Assembly: GCF_003752585.1 (NCBI RefSeq)
Contig: NZ_RKHR01000004.1
Coordinates: 1,086,054-1,150,053, forward strand
Reading direction: 5' to 3'
Length of the DNA: 64,000 nt
From: Sinobacterium caligoides
GTDB lineage: Bacteria > Pseudomonadota > Gammaproteobacteria > Pseudomonadales > Sinobacteriaceae
The position numbers and the translations under genes are program-made. This document shows positions 8,325 to 15,940 of the stretch, one piece after another. How positions within the stretch are numbered: position 1 is the first letter of the stretch; every line of letters begins with the position of its first letter. The notes beneath the pieces are model-generated. The model had not been told where the DNA came from. It did not search any database and saw nothing but the letters and a program-made list of their open reading frames with translations.

Positions 8325-9242
8325 ATGACAACGAAAAATATTGAAGGCAAGGTTGCCATCGTAACCGGTGCCGGCCGTGGCCTTGGCCGCGAAGAGGCGA
8401 TACAGCTCGCACGTCAAGGCGCCCGTGTCGTCATCAGCGACATCGACCTGCCCGACGCTAAAGAGGCGGCATTTCAGACCCTCGAAGATATTAAAGGCTT
8501 CGGTGGCGAAGCCACTGTCGTGCTCGGCGACTGCGCCGATAGCAACGATGCCGAGAACTTGATGGCGAAGACGATCGAGACCTTTGGCGACCTCAACATC
8601 ATGGTCAACAACGCCGGCTTCTGTCGTGATAAGACCATTTTCTCGATGAGCGACGATGAATTCGACTCCGTTGTCCGCGTGCACCTACGCGGTCATTTCG
8701 TCAACATCCGCAACGCCACCGCTTACTGGCGCGGCAAGGCCAAGGCGGAAGGTCAAGTCTATGGCCGTCTTATCAGCACCTCCTCAGAAGCCATGCTATT
8801 CGGCTCCGCCGGCCAACCCAACTACGCCGCGGCCAAGGCAGGTATCACCGCCATGACCATGGGCGCCGCCCAGCTGATGGCCAAGTATGGCATCTGCTGT
8901 AACGTCATCATGCCACGCGGCCGTACCGCAATGACCGATCAGGGCGTCACCGCAGAGATTTTCAAGAAGCCCGAAGATGGTTTCGACGTCTTTGACCCTG
9001 CCAACGTCGCTCCACTGGTGGGCTACCTGGCCTCACCTGAGTCGCAGATGGTCATGGGAGAAGTATTCGTGGTCTGGGGCACTCGCGTCAACATCGTTCA
9101 GCGACCAAGCCTAGACGTCTTCTACGACAACCCAGAAGGCCAGCAGAAGTGGACGGTTGAGGGCTTACACAGCAGCCTCGGCGACTACTTCAATGCCGAT
9201 CACACCCCTGTTATCGATGGATTCTCTGTCCCCCCACAGTAA
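8325..9242 (+). CDS. chsB1: SDR 3-hydroxyacyl-CoA dehydrogenase, ChsB1/Hsd4-like
   Basis: Short-chain dehydrogenase of 305 residues. The cofactor motif TGAGRGLG is at 14-21, NNAG at 95-98, the catalytic Ser at 153-154, and Y167-AAA-K171. The tail beyond about 250 (GVTAEIFKKPEDGFDVFDP, WGTRVNIVQRP) is longer than in generic SDRs and fits the 17beta-HSD4-like group containing mycobacterial ChsB1 (Rv3502c), which oxidises the 22-hydroxy steroid acyl-CoA before FadA5. The position directly after the FadA5-like gene supports this. Start at 8325 follows AAGGTGA. Strong terminators close the two-gene operon. Confidence 0.8.
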   Translation: MTTKNIEGKVAIVTGAGRGLGREEAIQLARQGARVVISDIDLPDAKEAAFQTLEDIKGFGGEATVVLGDCADSNDAENLMAKTIETFGDLNIMVNNAGFCRDKTIFSMSDDEFDSVVRVHLRGHFVNIRNATAYWRGKAKAEGQVYGRLISTSSEAMLFGSAGQPNYAAAKAGITAMTMGAAQLMAKYGICCNVIMPRGRTAMTDQGVTAEIFKKPEDGFDVFDPANVAPLVGYLASPESQMVMGEVFVVWGTRVNIVQRPSLDVFYDNPEGQQKWTVEGLHSSLGDYFNADHTPVIDGFSVPPQ

Positions 9243-9260
9243 CTCCATCACACTGATCCA

Positions 9261-9284
9261 AGCCTAGACCCCCTTCTCTAGGCT
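9261..9284 (+). terminator. Hairpin after the SDR gene
   Basis: Eight-bp stem AGCCTAGA/TCTAGGCT with an 8-base loop, 18 bp after the stop. It has no U-tract and probably assists the adjacent terminator. Confidence 0.55.
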
Positions 9285-9291
9285 CGGTCCA

Positions 9292-9323
9292 AAGGCCGCG
9301 CTGGCAACGGTGCGGCCTTTTTT
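9292..9323 (+). terminator. Intrinsic terminator of the fadA5-chsB1 operon
   Basis: Stem AAGGCCGC/GCGGCCTT with a 12-base loop, followed by a run of six T on the plus strand. Confidence 0.9.
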
Positions 9324-9337
9324 ATCGGTAAACGCTA

Positions 9338-10039
9338 CTACCGATCAACCTGCTGTAACGTCACCTCACCCAACTGCCGCATCTGTCGACGAATCCATGC
9401 TCGGCGTTCGACCATAAACGCACTATCCGTAGTGACACTATATTTATAAGGGCTGGGCAACACCGCCGCCAGACGAGCTGCCTGAGCAGTTGATATCTGC
9501 GCAGCATCGATACCCCAGTAGTGTCTCGCCGCTGCATCGACACCATAGAGGCCGGGACCAAACTCCGCTACATTGAGATAAACTTCCAAGATACGCCGCT
9601 TACCCCAAATCAGCTCCAGCTCCACCGCTAGCACCAGCTCAACCGCCTTGCGAAACAGGCTCTGCTGTGGCCACAGGAAGACATTCTTCGCCGTCTGCTG
9701 GGTCAACGTACTGGCTCCGCGAAAGCGCTCACCGCTCACTACATCCGCCAGCGCCTGCTTGGTCGAAGCAATGTCGATGCCAAAATGATCGGGAAAGGTC
9801 TGGTCCTCACCGGCGATCACTGCCAACTGCATCGCCGTGGATATCTGCGACAGCTCCACCCAGCGGTGTTGCACCGTCGCCGGATAACCTGCCGGCGGCG
9901 ACACGTCGCGCTGTATCTTCCAGGCCCAGGTAGGCGGGTCAACAAAACGCGTAAAGACCACCAATAACAACGAAAACAACAGACAAAACAACACCAAAAG
10001 CGCGATCCAACGCACGAGTTTCCCAATCACAACACCCAC
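9338..10039 (-). CDS. mtgA: Monofunctional peptidoglycan glycosyltransferase
   Basis: MtgA polymerises lipid II into glycan strands at the periplasmic face of the inner membrane. The 233 residues include one N-terminal membrane anchor (about 8-31) and a GT51 domain: IAGEDQTFPDHFGID carries catalytic E78, then GASTLTQQTAKNVFLWP, and KRRILEVYLNVAEFGPGLYG. Length and order match E. coli MtgA. The start is GTG at 10039; a second GTG at 10030 with AGGTGG upstream is equally plausible. It is monocistronic. Confidence 0.93.
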   Translation of the reverse strand: MGVVIGKLVRWIALLVLFCLLFSLLLVVFTRFVDPPTWAWKIQRDVSPPAGYPATVQHRWVELSQISTAMQLAVIAGEDQTFPDHFGIDIASTKQALADVVSGERFRGASTLTQQTAKNVFLWPQQSLFRKAVELVLAVELELIWGKRRILEVYLNVAEFGPGLYGVDAAARHYWGIDAAQISTAQAARLAAVLPSPYKYSVTTDSAFMVERRAWIRRQMRQLGEVTLQQVDR

Positions 10040-10267
10040 CTATTTTAAACAGCTTATGTATGCAAGATTAGCAAATCGCCAAGCCGCACAACAACGACCG
10101 AGATCAGCAGAACGAATAGATGCTGGGAGGAGCCGCCGTATTAACATGCTAAAATGTGCTTTGTTTATCCTAATATTCAGCACACAGCCTCGCCTTCCAG
10201 TCGTTAGCGCTTTAAGATGCTGTGTTATAGATCCGTCTATTCAATGCCGTTTCTCGTGATACGATTT

Positions 10268-10371
10268 ATTTCAATACAACCTAGTTCAATGAAACTTAGC
10301 TCAATGAAACTTAGCTCAATGAAACTTATTTGAATACAGCATATCCAATACCACTTATCTCAATACAATGT
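10268..10371. repeat. Seven tandem 15-bp direct repeats
   Basis: Units at 10268-10282, 10283-10297, 10298-10312, 10313-10327, 10328-10342, 10343-10356 (14 bp) and 10357-10371. Consensus is approximately AnnTCAATgaAACTT. The two units 10298-10327 are identical and the others differ at a few positions. The array ends just before the ribosome site of the following lipoprotein gene, so it lies in the promoter or leader. It may be a repeated protein-binding site or a slippage product. Confidence 0.9.
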
Positions 10372-10388
10372 TTGTAGGAGCATCTGCC

Positions 10389-10607
10389 ATGACGAACAAG
10401 AAAACCCTAGTCGCCGCCTGCGCCATCATCATCGGCCTTGCCGGTTGTGCGGAATTCAAAGATGCTGGCCGCTCTATCGGCCATGGTACTCGTGATGCCG
10501 CCAAGTCCGTTGGCCATGGTACCCGCGATGCCGCCAAGGCAGTAGGCCATGGCACCGCTAGAGTCTGGGATGAGGCTACCGCTGACGGCGAGGGCGGCGG
10601 CGAATAG
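10389..10607 (+). CDS. Small lipoprotein with internal repeats
   Basis: Peptide of 72 residues with a lipoprotein signal (LAGC lipobox, lipidated Cys about position 20). The mature part consists mainly of an imperfect 11-residue repeat, (I/V)GHGTRDAAK(S/A), two full and one partial copy, then an acidic Gly-rich tail. At the DNA level the GGCCATGG core is reiterated too. The architecture is entericidin-like, but I do not recognise the family. Start at 10389 has TAGGAG 8 bases upstream. The 15-bp repeat array immediately upstream is unusual and probably bears on its expression. Confidence 0.75.
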   Translation: MTNKKTLVAACAIIIGLAGCAEFKDAGRSIGHGTRDAAKSVGHGTRDAAKAVGHGTARVWDEATADGEGGGE

Positions 10608-10622
10608 GCGTCACCCTCGCGG

Positions 10623-10988
10623 CTAGTACTGGCCGGGCTTCACATAGCCCGAGTTATGGTCGCGAATATTCTCCTCGCCCTCCGTGCCCCAGCGCACACG
10701 CTGCGCTTTCTGCTCTCTCTCCACAATCTGCTCCGCATGGTCCAGGCAATATTGCCTGGCCGCGGACTCGTTGCGAAAGCGTTCAGCGAGGGCCACTTCA
10801 TAGAAGTCATGCCACTCGGCCTGCTCACCTCGCTCTGAGCGGTTGTAGCCATCGCAAACCTGGGCATTAGTCATGCGATTAATTTCACTGCGCTTGGCCT
10901 CGATACGCTGCAACTCCGTTGTCGCACAAGCACTCAGCAATAGAGCTAACGATACGACGGCAGAACGCTTAAGAGATGACGGCAACAT
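10623..10988 (-). CDS. Lipoprotein of unknown function
   Basis: Protein of 121 residues with a lipoprotein signal (VVSLALLLSAC, lipobox LSAC), followed by a charged helical domain containing two Cys (VCDGY, YCLDHAEQ) that might form a disulfide, and a basic/polar C-terminus. No family recognised. The chosen start (10988) follows ACAGG; an upstream in-frame ATG at 11033 would put extra polar residues before the signal. It converges on the repeat lipoprotein gene with 15 bp between stops. Confidence 0.75.
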   Translation of the reverse strand: MLPSSLKRSAVVSLALLLSACATTELQRIEAKRSEINRMTNAQVCDGYNRSERGEQAEWHDFYEVALAERFRNESAARQYCLDHAEQIVEREQKAQRVRWGTEGEENIRDHNSGYVKPGQY

Positions 10989-11054
10989 ATTAAGACCTGT
11001 GCGATAGAAATTGAGGCCGCTATCATACGACAATCGAAAGACCGTTGCCCGCGA

Positions 11055-12860
11055 TCAATTGGCGCTCTCTGCGATACCGAGCTCTTGCAACAACACGCTG
11101 TCCAACGGTCGGTAACAGCCTCGCCGCTCATCGCGAACATAGAGAGGATCCGTCGTCTGCTTGGGGTCGTAGGCCTGCCGCTGCAGGTCGACTTTACGCA
11201 GCTTAAACGTCGCCGTCAGATCAGCGCTATCGCTCAGACGCAGAAATAAGGGCGCCGCATAGCGCGGCAGGCGCTGCTCGGTCAATCGGTAGAAGCTTTG
11301 CGGGTCAAAGGTTTCTGCTGGCTGCATGACAATGGCCGCCATGCCCGCACGCCCCTCCTGCCCCGGCACTGTCACGCCATAAACATTGATGAGCTCCATG
11401 CCCGGATAATCCGCCAACGCCTGCGACACCTCTTGAGTCGAGACATTCTCACTCTTCCAGCGGTAGGTATCACCGATGCGGTCGACGAAGTAGAAGTAGC
11501 CCTCTTCATCGCAGCGCATCAGATCACCGCTTGCCCACCAGCTGTCACCCTCACTAAACACACCGCGGTATATTTTCTGCTCCGTCGCTTGCGGATCGGT
11601 ATAGCCCTCGAAACGCCCCGCGCCAACATCTGGCAGATCCAAGATCATGCCCACCACCTCGCCGACCTCCCCTGGCTGGCAGCAGATCATCTTGCCCTGC
11701 TCATCCAAGACATGGCAGCCGCGCTCGATGTCATATTTCACCAACCGCAGATTGGTTTTCTCGGCATAGGCAATACGACCACAAGAGCCTGGCTTATTAT
11801 CGATATTAATCAACGAGCAATTAGCCTCCGTCGCACTCCAGCCCTCGAAGATATGAGCAATCGCAAAGCGCTGCTGGAACGCCTGCCAAATGTCCGCGCC
11901 GAGTCCCGCCCCCATCATCTTACGCAAGCCATGACGACGATCATCTGGCGAGGCTGGCTGATTATTCAGATAGCGACAAACCTCGCCGATATACTGGCAG
12001 ACCGTCACTCCGTATCGTCTGACCTCCGGCCAAAACTGCGAGGCACTAAAGCGCCGGCGTAACACGATTGAGGCGCCACTGGCGAGCGCCGAAGAGGTCA
12101 GCGACATCCCCGCGGCACCATGGTAGAGCGGTAGTACGCAATAAAAAACGTCTCCACTGCTGTATTCCAGCATGTCACGCATGCCATCACCCACACCGAG
12201 CCACTTCATATGACTGATTCGCGCCGCCTTCGGCAGGCCGGTGGTGCCGGAGGTAAAGACATAGAGCAAGCTATCCTCACCGACCAAGCCCTGCCGCCAT
12301 GACCGAGGCGGATTATAATCGGGGGCCTCTGTCAGTTGTAGCTGCAAGCTCTGCAATGTCTTCTGCAGTACCTGCTGCCGCGGCTCCACATCCTCGACCC
12401 GATAGCAATCAACGGCCAGCGCCGCCTGCTCCCGACTCGTCAGCGCTGACAAGCATTCATCACCGATAAATAACAGCTTTGCCGAGGCAGCGCTGAGCGC
12501 ATGGGTCAGCGCCTCCCCACGAGCGTGGATATTGAGCAATGCCGAAGTGACACCAAGCTTAGCGAAAGCGAATAGGATGGCGAAAAAATCTGCACGATTA
12601 TCCATCATCAAAGCACAGACATCACCACGCACCACCCCCAGATCACGCAGTACATGGGCGAAGCGATTGGCGCGAGCATTCAACTCGCCATAGCTGATCA
12701 CCGTGTCGTCGGCCAATAAAAAGGCATGCTGGTGGTAGGTTTCTGCCTGCTGCTCTAAGCGATCGGCGACGGTATAGTCCTGCCTCGGCGTATGCGCCAT
12801 GGTTGCCGCAGACAACTTATCTAACTTCGCCTGGGTTTGCTCTCGACTTACGCTACTCAT
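11055..12860 (-). CDS. FATP/FadD6-type acyl-CoA synthetase
   Basis: ANL-superfamily ligase of 601 residues that activates carboxylic acids with ATP and CoA. Motifs: P-loop-like YVFTSGTTGLPKAAR (about 205-220), FEGWSATEAN, and YFYFVDRIGDTYRWKSENVS, the last characteristic of the fatty-acid-transport-protein subgroup (FATP, FadD6) with bulky or very long-chain substrates. Placed between the steroid and fimbrial blocks, it may activate a steroid side-chain acid. It is monocistronic and ends 66 bp before a lipoprotein gene. The precise substrate cannot be told from sequence. Confidence 0.85.
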   Translation of the reverse strand: MSSVSREQTQAKLDKLSAATMAHTPRQDYTVADRLEQQAETYHQHAFLLADDTVISYGELNARANRFAHVLRDLGVVRGDVCALMMDNRADFFAILFAFAKLGVTSALLNIHARGEALTHALSAASAKLLFIGDECLSALTSREQAALAVDCYRVEDVEPRQQVLQKTLQSLQLQLTEAPDYNPPRSWRQGLVGEDSLLYVFTSGTTGLPKAARISHMKWLGVGDGMRDMLEYSSGDVFYCVLPLYHGAAGMSLTSSALASGASIVLRRRFSASQFWPEVRRYGVTVCQYIGEVCRYLNNQPASPDDRRHGLRKMMGAGLGADIWQAFQQRFAIAHIFEGWSATEANCSLINIDNKPGSCGRIAYAEKTNLRLVKYDIERGCHVLDEQGKMICCQPGEVGEVVGMILDLPDVGAGRFEGYTDPQATEQKIYRGVFSEGDSWWASGDLMRCDEEGYFYFVDRIGDTYRWKSENVSTQEVSQALADYPGMELINVYGVTVPGQEGRAGMAAIVMQPAETFDPQSFYRLTEQRLPRYAAPLFLRLSDSADLTATFKLRKVDLQRQAYDPKQTTDPLYVRDERRGCYRPLDSVLLQELGIAESAN

Positions 12861-13041
12861 ACTCCGTGTCCTTTCACTGCTAATTAGAGTCTGTGGCCAT
12901 TAAAACGTGGCACGACTCAAAAACCAATCGAGCAGATGCCGATTATTAGCAAAAACGCCATTAGAGTCTGGAAGATAACAACAAAAGGGGATGCGGCAAG
13001 CTGGAGGGGTGAAGCAAGAAAGAAGAGAGGAGAGAGGAAAA

Positions 13042-13062
13042 CGCTACCGCGAGGCGGTAGCG
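13042..13062 (-). terminator. Intrinsic terminator of the SOR-like gene
   Basis: Perfect 9-bp stem CGCTACCGC/GCGGTAGCG with a 3-base loop. On the minus strand it is followed by TTTTCCTCTC. It lies 9 bp after the stop of the SOR-like gene. Confidence 0.85.
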
Positions 13063-13070
13063 CCAGACGA

Positions 13071-13457
13071 TTACGCTACCTTAACGGCAACAGCATCGCT
13101 TTCCCAAAGGCCGTGCTTGGTGCAGTATGCGTGAGCTACGAGCTCAGCATCTTTCTCAAGGACAACATTGAAGGTAACAGTGGTGTTGCCTTTCTTGCCC
13201 TGGCCACCCAAAGTACCGGCGAAGAATGTTGCTTCCGCTAGCTTAGTGTCTTTGTTGTAGAGCGCAACAGAAGCAATATAGTGATCAAAATCATCAGGGT
13301 GGGTGTAAGCTTCACCGACCTTAACTGTAACGGCAAACATCTCACCTGCAGTCGCAGTAGACTCACAATGTACAAACGCTGAATGACGATCGATGAAGTC
13401 TTTCTTTGCTTCGCGTTCTACTTCGTTGATATCGATGTAACGATTAATCTTTGGCAC
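13071..13457 (-). CDS. Class II superoxide-reductase-like protein (neelaredoxin fold)
   Basis: Cytosolic protein of 128 residues with the single-domain SOR (desulfoferrodoxin Pfam) layout. Probable iron ligands: H25, H53-x5-H59 (HPDDFDH) and C112-x2-H115 (YCTKHGLWES). SORs reduce superoxide to peroxide without making oxygen. The catalytic Glu-Lys before the first His in classical enzymes corresponds to D23-R24 here, so activity could differ. A near-ideal Fur-type palindrome lies 135 bp upstream, and the gene has its own terminator, which fits iron- or oxidative-stress control. SOR-like proteins are less usual in aerobic gammaproteobacteria, which rely mainly on SODs. Confidence 0.8.
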   Translation of the reverse strand: MPKINRYIDINEVEREAKKDFIDRHSAFVHCESTATAGEMFAVTVKVGEAYTHPDDFDHYIASVALYNKDTKLAEATFFAGTLGGQGKKGNTTVTFNVVLEKDAELVAHAYCTKHGLWESDAVAVKVA

Positions 13458-13591
13458 GTTTATATTCTCCCAAGAAACAATATTTATTAACCGTGCGAAC
13501 TGTACTCTACAGCCCTGCCTTAATCAATAATTGCGCACAACTGAGCCCAATAAGTCGCACGTTAGAGTGATTTTATAGCCTATATGCAGCG

Positions 13592-13612
13592 TAATGATAA
13601 TCATTATCATTA
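13592..13612. promoter_or_regulatory. Fur box (perfect palindrome)
   Basis: Twenty-one-base perfect palindrome TAATGATAAT-C-ATTATCATTA, an almost exact match to the 19-bp Fur consensus of overlapping GATAAT hexamers. It lies 135 bp upstream of the SOR-like start on the minus strand and could also control a plus-strand transcript ending at 14246. Confidence 0.85.
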
Positions 13613-13661
13613 CAATCCCTTATTAAAAAAACGGGTATTCGCTGTTTTATAAAAATTTAAA

Positions 13662-13678
13662 TAGCGTGATTCACGCTA
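13662..13678. promoter_or_regulatory. 17-bp palindrome, unknown operator
   Basis: Perfect inverted repeat TAGCGTGA-T-TCACGCTA, 50 bp from the Fur box in an AT-rich, promoter-like context. I cannot assign a regulator. Confidence 0.4.
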
Positions 13679-14142
13679 AACTATCAGCGACTAAAATACC
13701 CTATAACGACACCCCATATTAGCGATTGATTCGCCAACCTGAAACAACGAATGCACCACCCACCTCAGGCAGTAAAAGCTTACTGAGGCACCCCGCCGCT
13801 GGTAGTCACTCAAACCTACGCCCTAGCACCAACCATTTCGCTGACATTAAAAACTTTAATTTGTCATAGCCCAGCAAAAAGGCAACAAAAAAATTTACAA
13901 AATAAACAAGAAATCTCGTCTTCAATTAGAAAAAAATAACACCATCAAGACAGCAAACAAAACAATAGCCAACAAAAAACAACGTAAATATCTCGATATA
14001 ACTAAAAACAAATACAAAACCAATTATTCCACTATCAGTCGACAGAGATCATAAAAACAAGTATCACAAAGATAGAGGAGAACATTAAAATATGAGAGGA
14101 TACCTAAGTGGCGAGAAGTCGTCACAACAAAAAAAGATAATA

Positions 14143-14246
14143 GACTAACTGTATTTTAGTCTTAATAAGACCTAAAGCGAGGCGATAACAAACAGCCTAC
14201 GATAAGAAACTCAAGCCCGTGTCGCTTTAGCTGCACGGGCTTTGTT
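14143..14246 (+). ncRNA. Candidate small RNA 3' portion with terminator
   Basis: A hairpin GACTAA/TTAGTC (14143-14161) is followed after about 50 bases by an intrinsic terminator (14213-14246). No coding frame lies upstream on this strand for more than 600 bp, so the terminator needs another transcript, most simply a small RNA. The 5' end is not identifiable. Confidence 0.4.
14213..14246 (+). terminator. Orphan intrinsic terminator
   Basis: Stem AAGCCCGTG/CACGGGCTT of 9 bp, 12-base loop, then TTGTTAT. It lies 89 bp upstream of the fimbrial chaperone gene and far downstream of any plus-strand gene. Confidence 0.75.
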
Positions 14247-14334
14247 ATAGCTACGCGACAACGGTGCCGAATACTTCACCCCGAAAGCGCAAACAAGGTA
14301 TAATTACCGGCAATCATTCAGCGAGCTGCTCCCT

Positions 14335-15039
14335 ATGCGTCTACTCGACAAAGCACCAGCCCTTATTTTCCCCCTGCTATTAGCGTCTCAGCTGAGCTTT
14401 GCCGGCATCGCACTCAGCAGTATCATCATCGATATGCCGCCTAGCAGTAAGCCTTATACCGACATTACGGTATTCAATGACGACAAGGCAGCGAACGCCT
14501 ATGTTATCGTTGAGTTGTATGAGGTGATCAACCCCGGCACAGATCACGAGCAGCGCCGCTTTGTGCAAGACCCGAAATCGGTCAGCCTATTAATTAGCCC
14601 GAACAAATTCGTCATCTTACCCGGCGGCCGTAAGCAGGTTCGCATCGTCGATATCAAGGGCCCCGGCGATAGCGACAGAATCTATCGTGCCATTTTCAAG
14701 CCCGTCGTTGGCGATACAGAAGCGGCCTCCACTGGCGTCAAGATCATGATTGCTTATGAGACGCTTATTCTGCGTCGGCCAAAGCAGCCTGACTATACCG
14801 TTCAGGCTAAGCGCCAAGGCAGGCAGCTGACCTTTACCCACACCGGCAATAGCGCCACTAAACTCGAGTCTGTCTACCACTGCGCCCAGGGGCAAAGCCT
14901 AAAGCAACAGAACTGTACCGAGCTAAAAGGTGCCCGACTCTACGCCGACAATAAGCTCACCCTCACCACGCCTGCCGGCGGCGAGGTATTTTACGAATTG
15001 GTCACCGCAGACAAACGACTGAAGAATAGCCTACGCTAG
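14335..15039 (+). CDS. Periplasmic fimbrial chaperone, alternate (CS1/alpha) type
   Basis: Secreted protein of 234 residues: signal peptide ending LSFA, then a PapD-like immunoglobulin domain. SLLISPNKFVILPGGRKQVRIV contains the subunit-binding region, and IMIAYETLILRRP resembles the G1 strand of alpha-fimbrial chaperones. It would cap pilin subunits in the periplasm and deliver them to the usher. Its gene faces the rest of the locus and its stop overlaps that of the adhesin-like gene by 4 bp, so it must have its own promoter; balanced expression then needs separate control. Confidence 0.85.
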   Translation: MRLLDKAPALIFPLLLASQLSFAGIALSSIIIDMPPSSKPYTDITVFNDDKAANAYVIVELYEVINPGTDHEQRRFVQDPKSVSLLISPNKFVILPGGRKQVRIVDIKGPGDSDRIYRAIFKPVVGDTEAASTGVKIMIAYETLILRRPKQPDYTVQAKRQGRQLTFTHTGNSATKLESVYHCAQGQSLKQQNCTELKGARLYADNKLTLTTPAGGEVFYELVTADKRLKNSLR

Positions 15040-15938
15040 TCCGGCCTAACGGTTAATAACAGCGTGCCACGATAGACGCCTGCCTTCGGCGCTATCGGTG
15101 TCGTCTCGACCCGCAGGCGCATATTCTCACCACCGCTATTCGCGCAGCCTCTACTGTAATCTCCCTGCCAACCCGGAGACCGCTGCTCATAAGCTAAACT
15201 AGCGGCACTAGAGCCACCTGCCGGGGAGTCATCAACGTAGACCTGATAAGGCAAGCTCGCCGCACCGTCCAACAGTTCAAATCCCCCCTCCAGCGAGCTA
15301 GCCGTAATGGCGAACTGACTGCCACGGGTCACATAGACGCAGAAGTCATCGCTAGCCGACAGCGTCGGACCACCTCCGGTCAACACCATATCCTCCAGGC
15401 CGCTGACCTGCACCAGCTCCGGTATCTCCAGAGTGAAGCGCATTTCCGCCTTATCGTGTCGCGGCCCGCCAACGGCAGGTTTAACCTTAAACACTAACCG
15501 ACCGACATAGCTTCCCGCCGTCGCAAACTCCAAATCATCGCTGGCGAAACTGACTTGCAAGCTCACATTAGCGCAACCAGAGGCTGCGACCCAATAATTA
15601 CTGTCTCGATGCCAGACGCCCTCCGCAAGCTCGAAATAGGGATCACTCTGACGAAATGACAGCGTGTAAGGCAGCGCCACCCCCGCCTGTCTCAACTCAA
15701 AACGATTGCTGGTCTGCCGCGAGTCACTGCGCACCTGGTAATTCACACTGCCGAAGAGGCTATCCGAGGCGATACAAAAGTCGACTACTACATCATTGCC
15801 ACTAAAACCACCATCCCAGCTCACACTCTGCTCTGCGGGGTAGCCCTCAATAGACAGCCTGGCGACACAGGGCGAGGCGATCAGACTGCTGAGAAGCAGC
15901 CAGCACAGTCGTGGCACAGTCACTAGAGTACAGCTCAT
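15036..15938 (-). CDS. Two-domain fimbrial adhesin-like subunit
   Basis: Secreted protein of 300 residues with a signal peptide (CWLLLSSLIASPCVA) and two pilin-like beta domains, about 30-170 and 175-300. The second domain contains DFCVYVTRGSQFAITAS and ends GTLLLTVRPD, shared with the paralog at 19788-20729. It is probably the tip or minor subunit. Start at 15938 lies 2 bases after the usher stop and follows GGTGGAG; a further upstream start would overlap the usher. Last gene of the leftward pilin-usher operon. Confidence 0.78.
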   Translation of the reverse strand: MSCTLVTVPRLCWLLLSSLIASPCVARLSIEGYPAEQSVSWDGGFSGNDVVVDFCIASDSLFGSVNYQVRSDSRQTSNRFELRQAGVALPYTLSFRQSDPYFELAEGVWHRDSNYWVAASGCANVSLQVSFASDDLEFATAGSYVGRLVFKVKPAVGGPRHDKAEMRFTLEIPELVQVSGLEDMVLTGGGPTLSASDDFCVYVTRGSQFAITASSLEGGFELLDGAASLPYQVYVDDSPAGGSSAASLAYEQRSPGWQGDYSRGCANSGGENMRLRVETTPIAPKAGVYRGTLLLTVRPD

Positions 15939-15940
15939 CA

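Larger units (their letters stand above)
13458..14334. other. 877-bp gene-free region with regulatory and RNA signals
   Basis: No protein gene is supported. From left to right it holds the SOR-like promoter area, a Fur-type palindrome (13592-13612), a second palindrome (13662-13678), a stem CCTCAG/CTGAGG at 13763-13788, a very A-rich stretch (about 13840-14150), a small hairpin (14143-14161) and an orphan intrinsic terminator (14213-14246). The last 90 bp precede the fimbrial chaperone gene. Confidence 0.5.

Noticed and set aside
10056-10259. 67-codon frame before the repeat lipoprotein
   Set aside because: No ribosome site, low-complexity translation, no homology pattern.
11298-12062. 254-codon open frame antisense to the acyl-CoA synthetase
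   Set aside because: Overlaps a gene with clear domain motifs; the translation has no recognisable domain.
12883-12970. Direct repeat ATTAGAGTCTG (12883-12893 and 12960-12970)
   Set aside because: Two 11-bp copies upstream of the synthetase; too little to support a function.
12936-13241. 101-codon plus-strand frame over the SOR-like gene
   Set aside because: Translation of the terminator hairpin and antisense of a well-supported gene.
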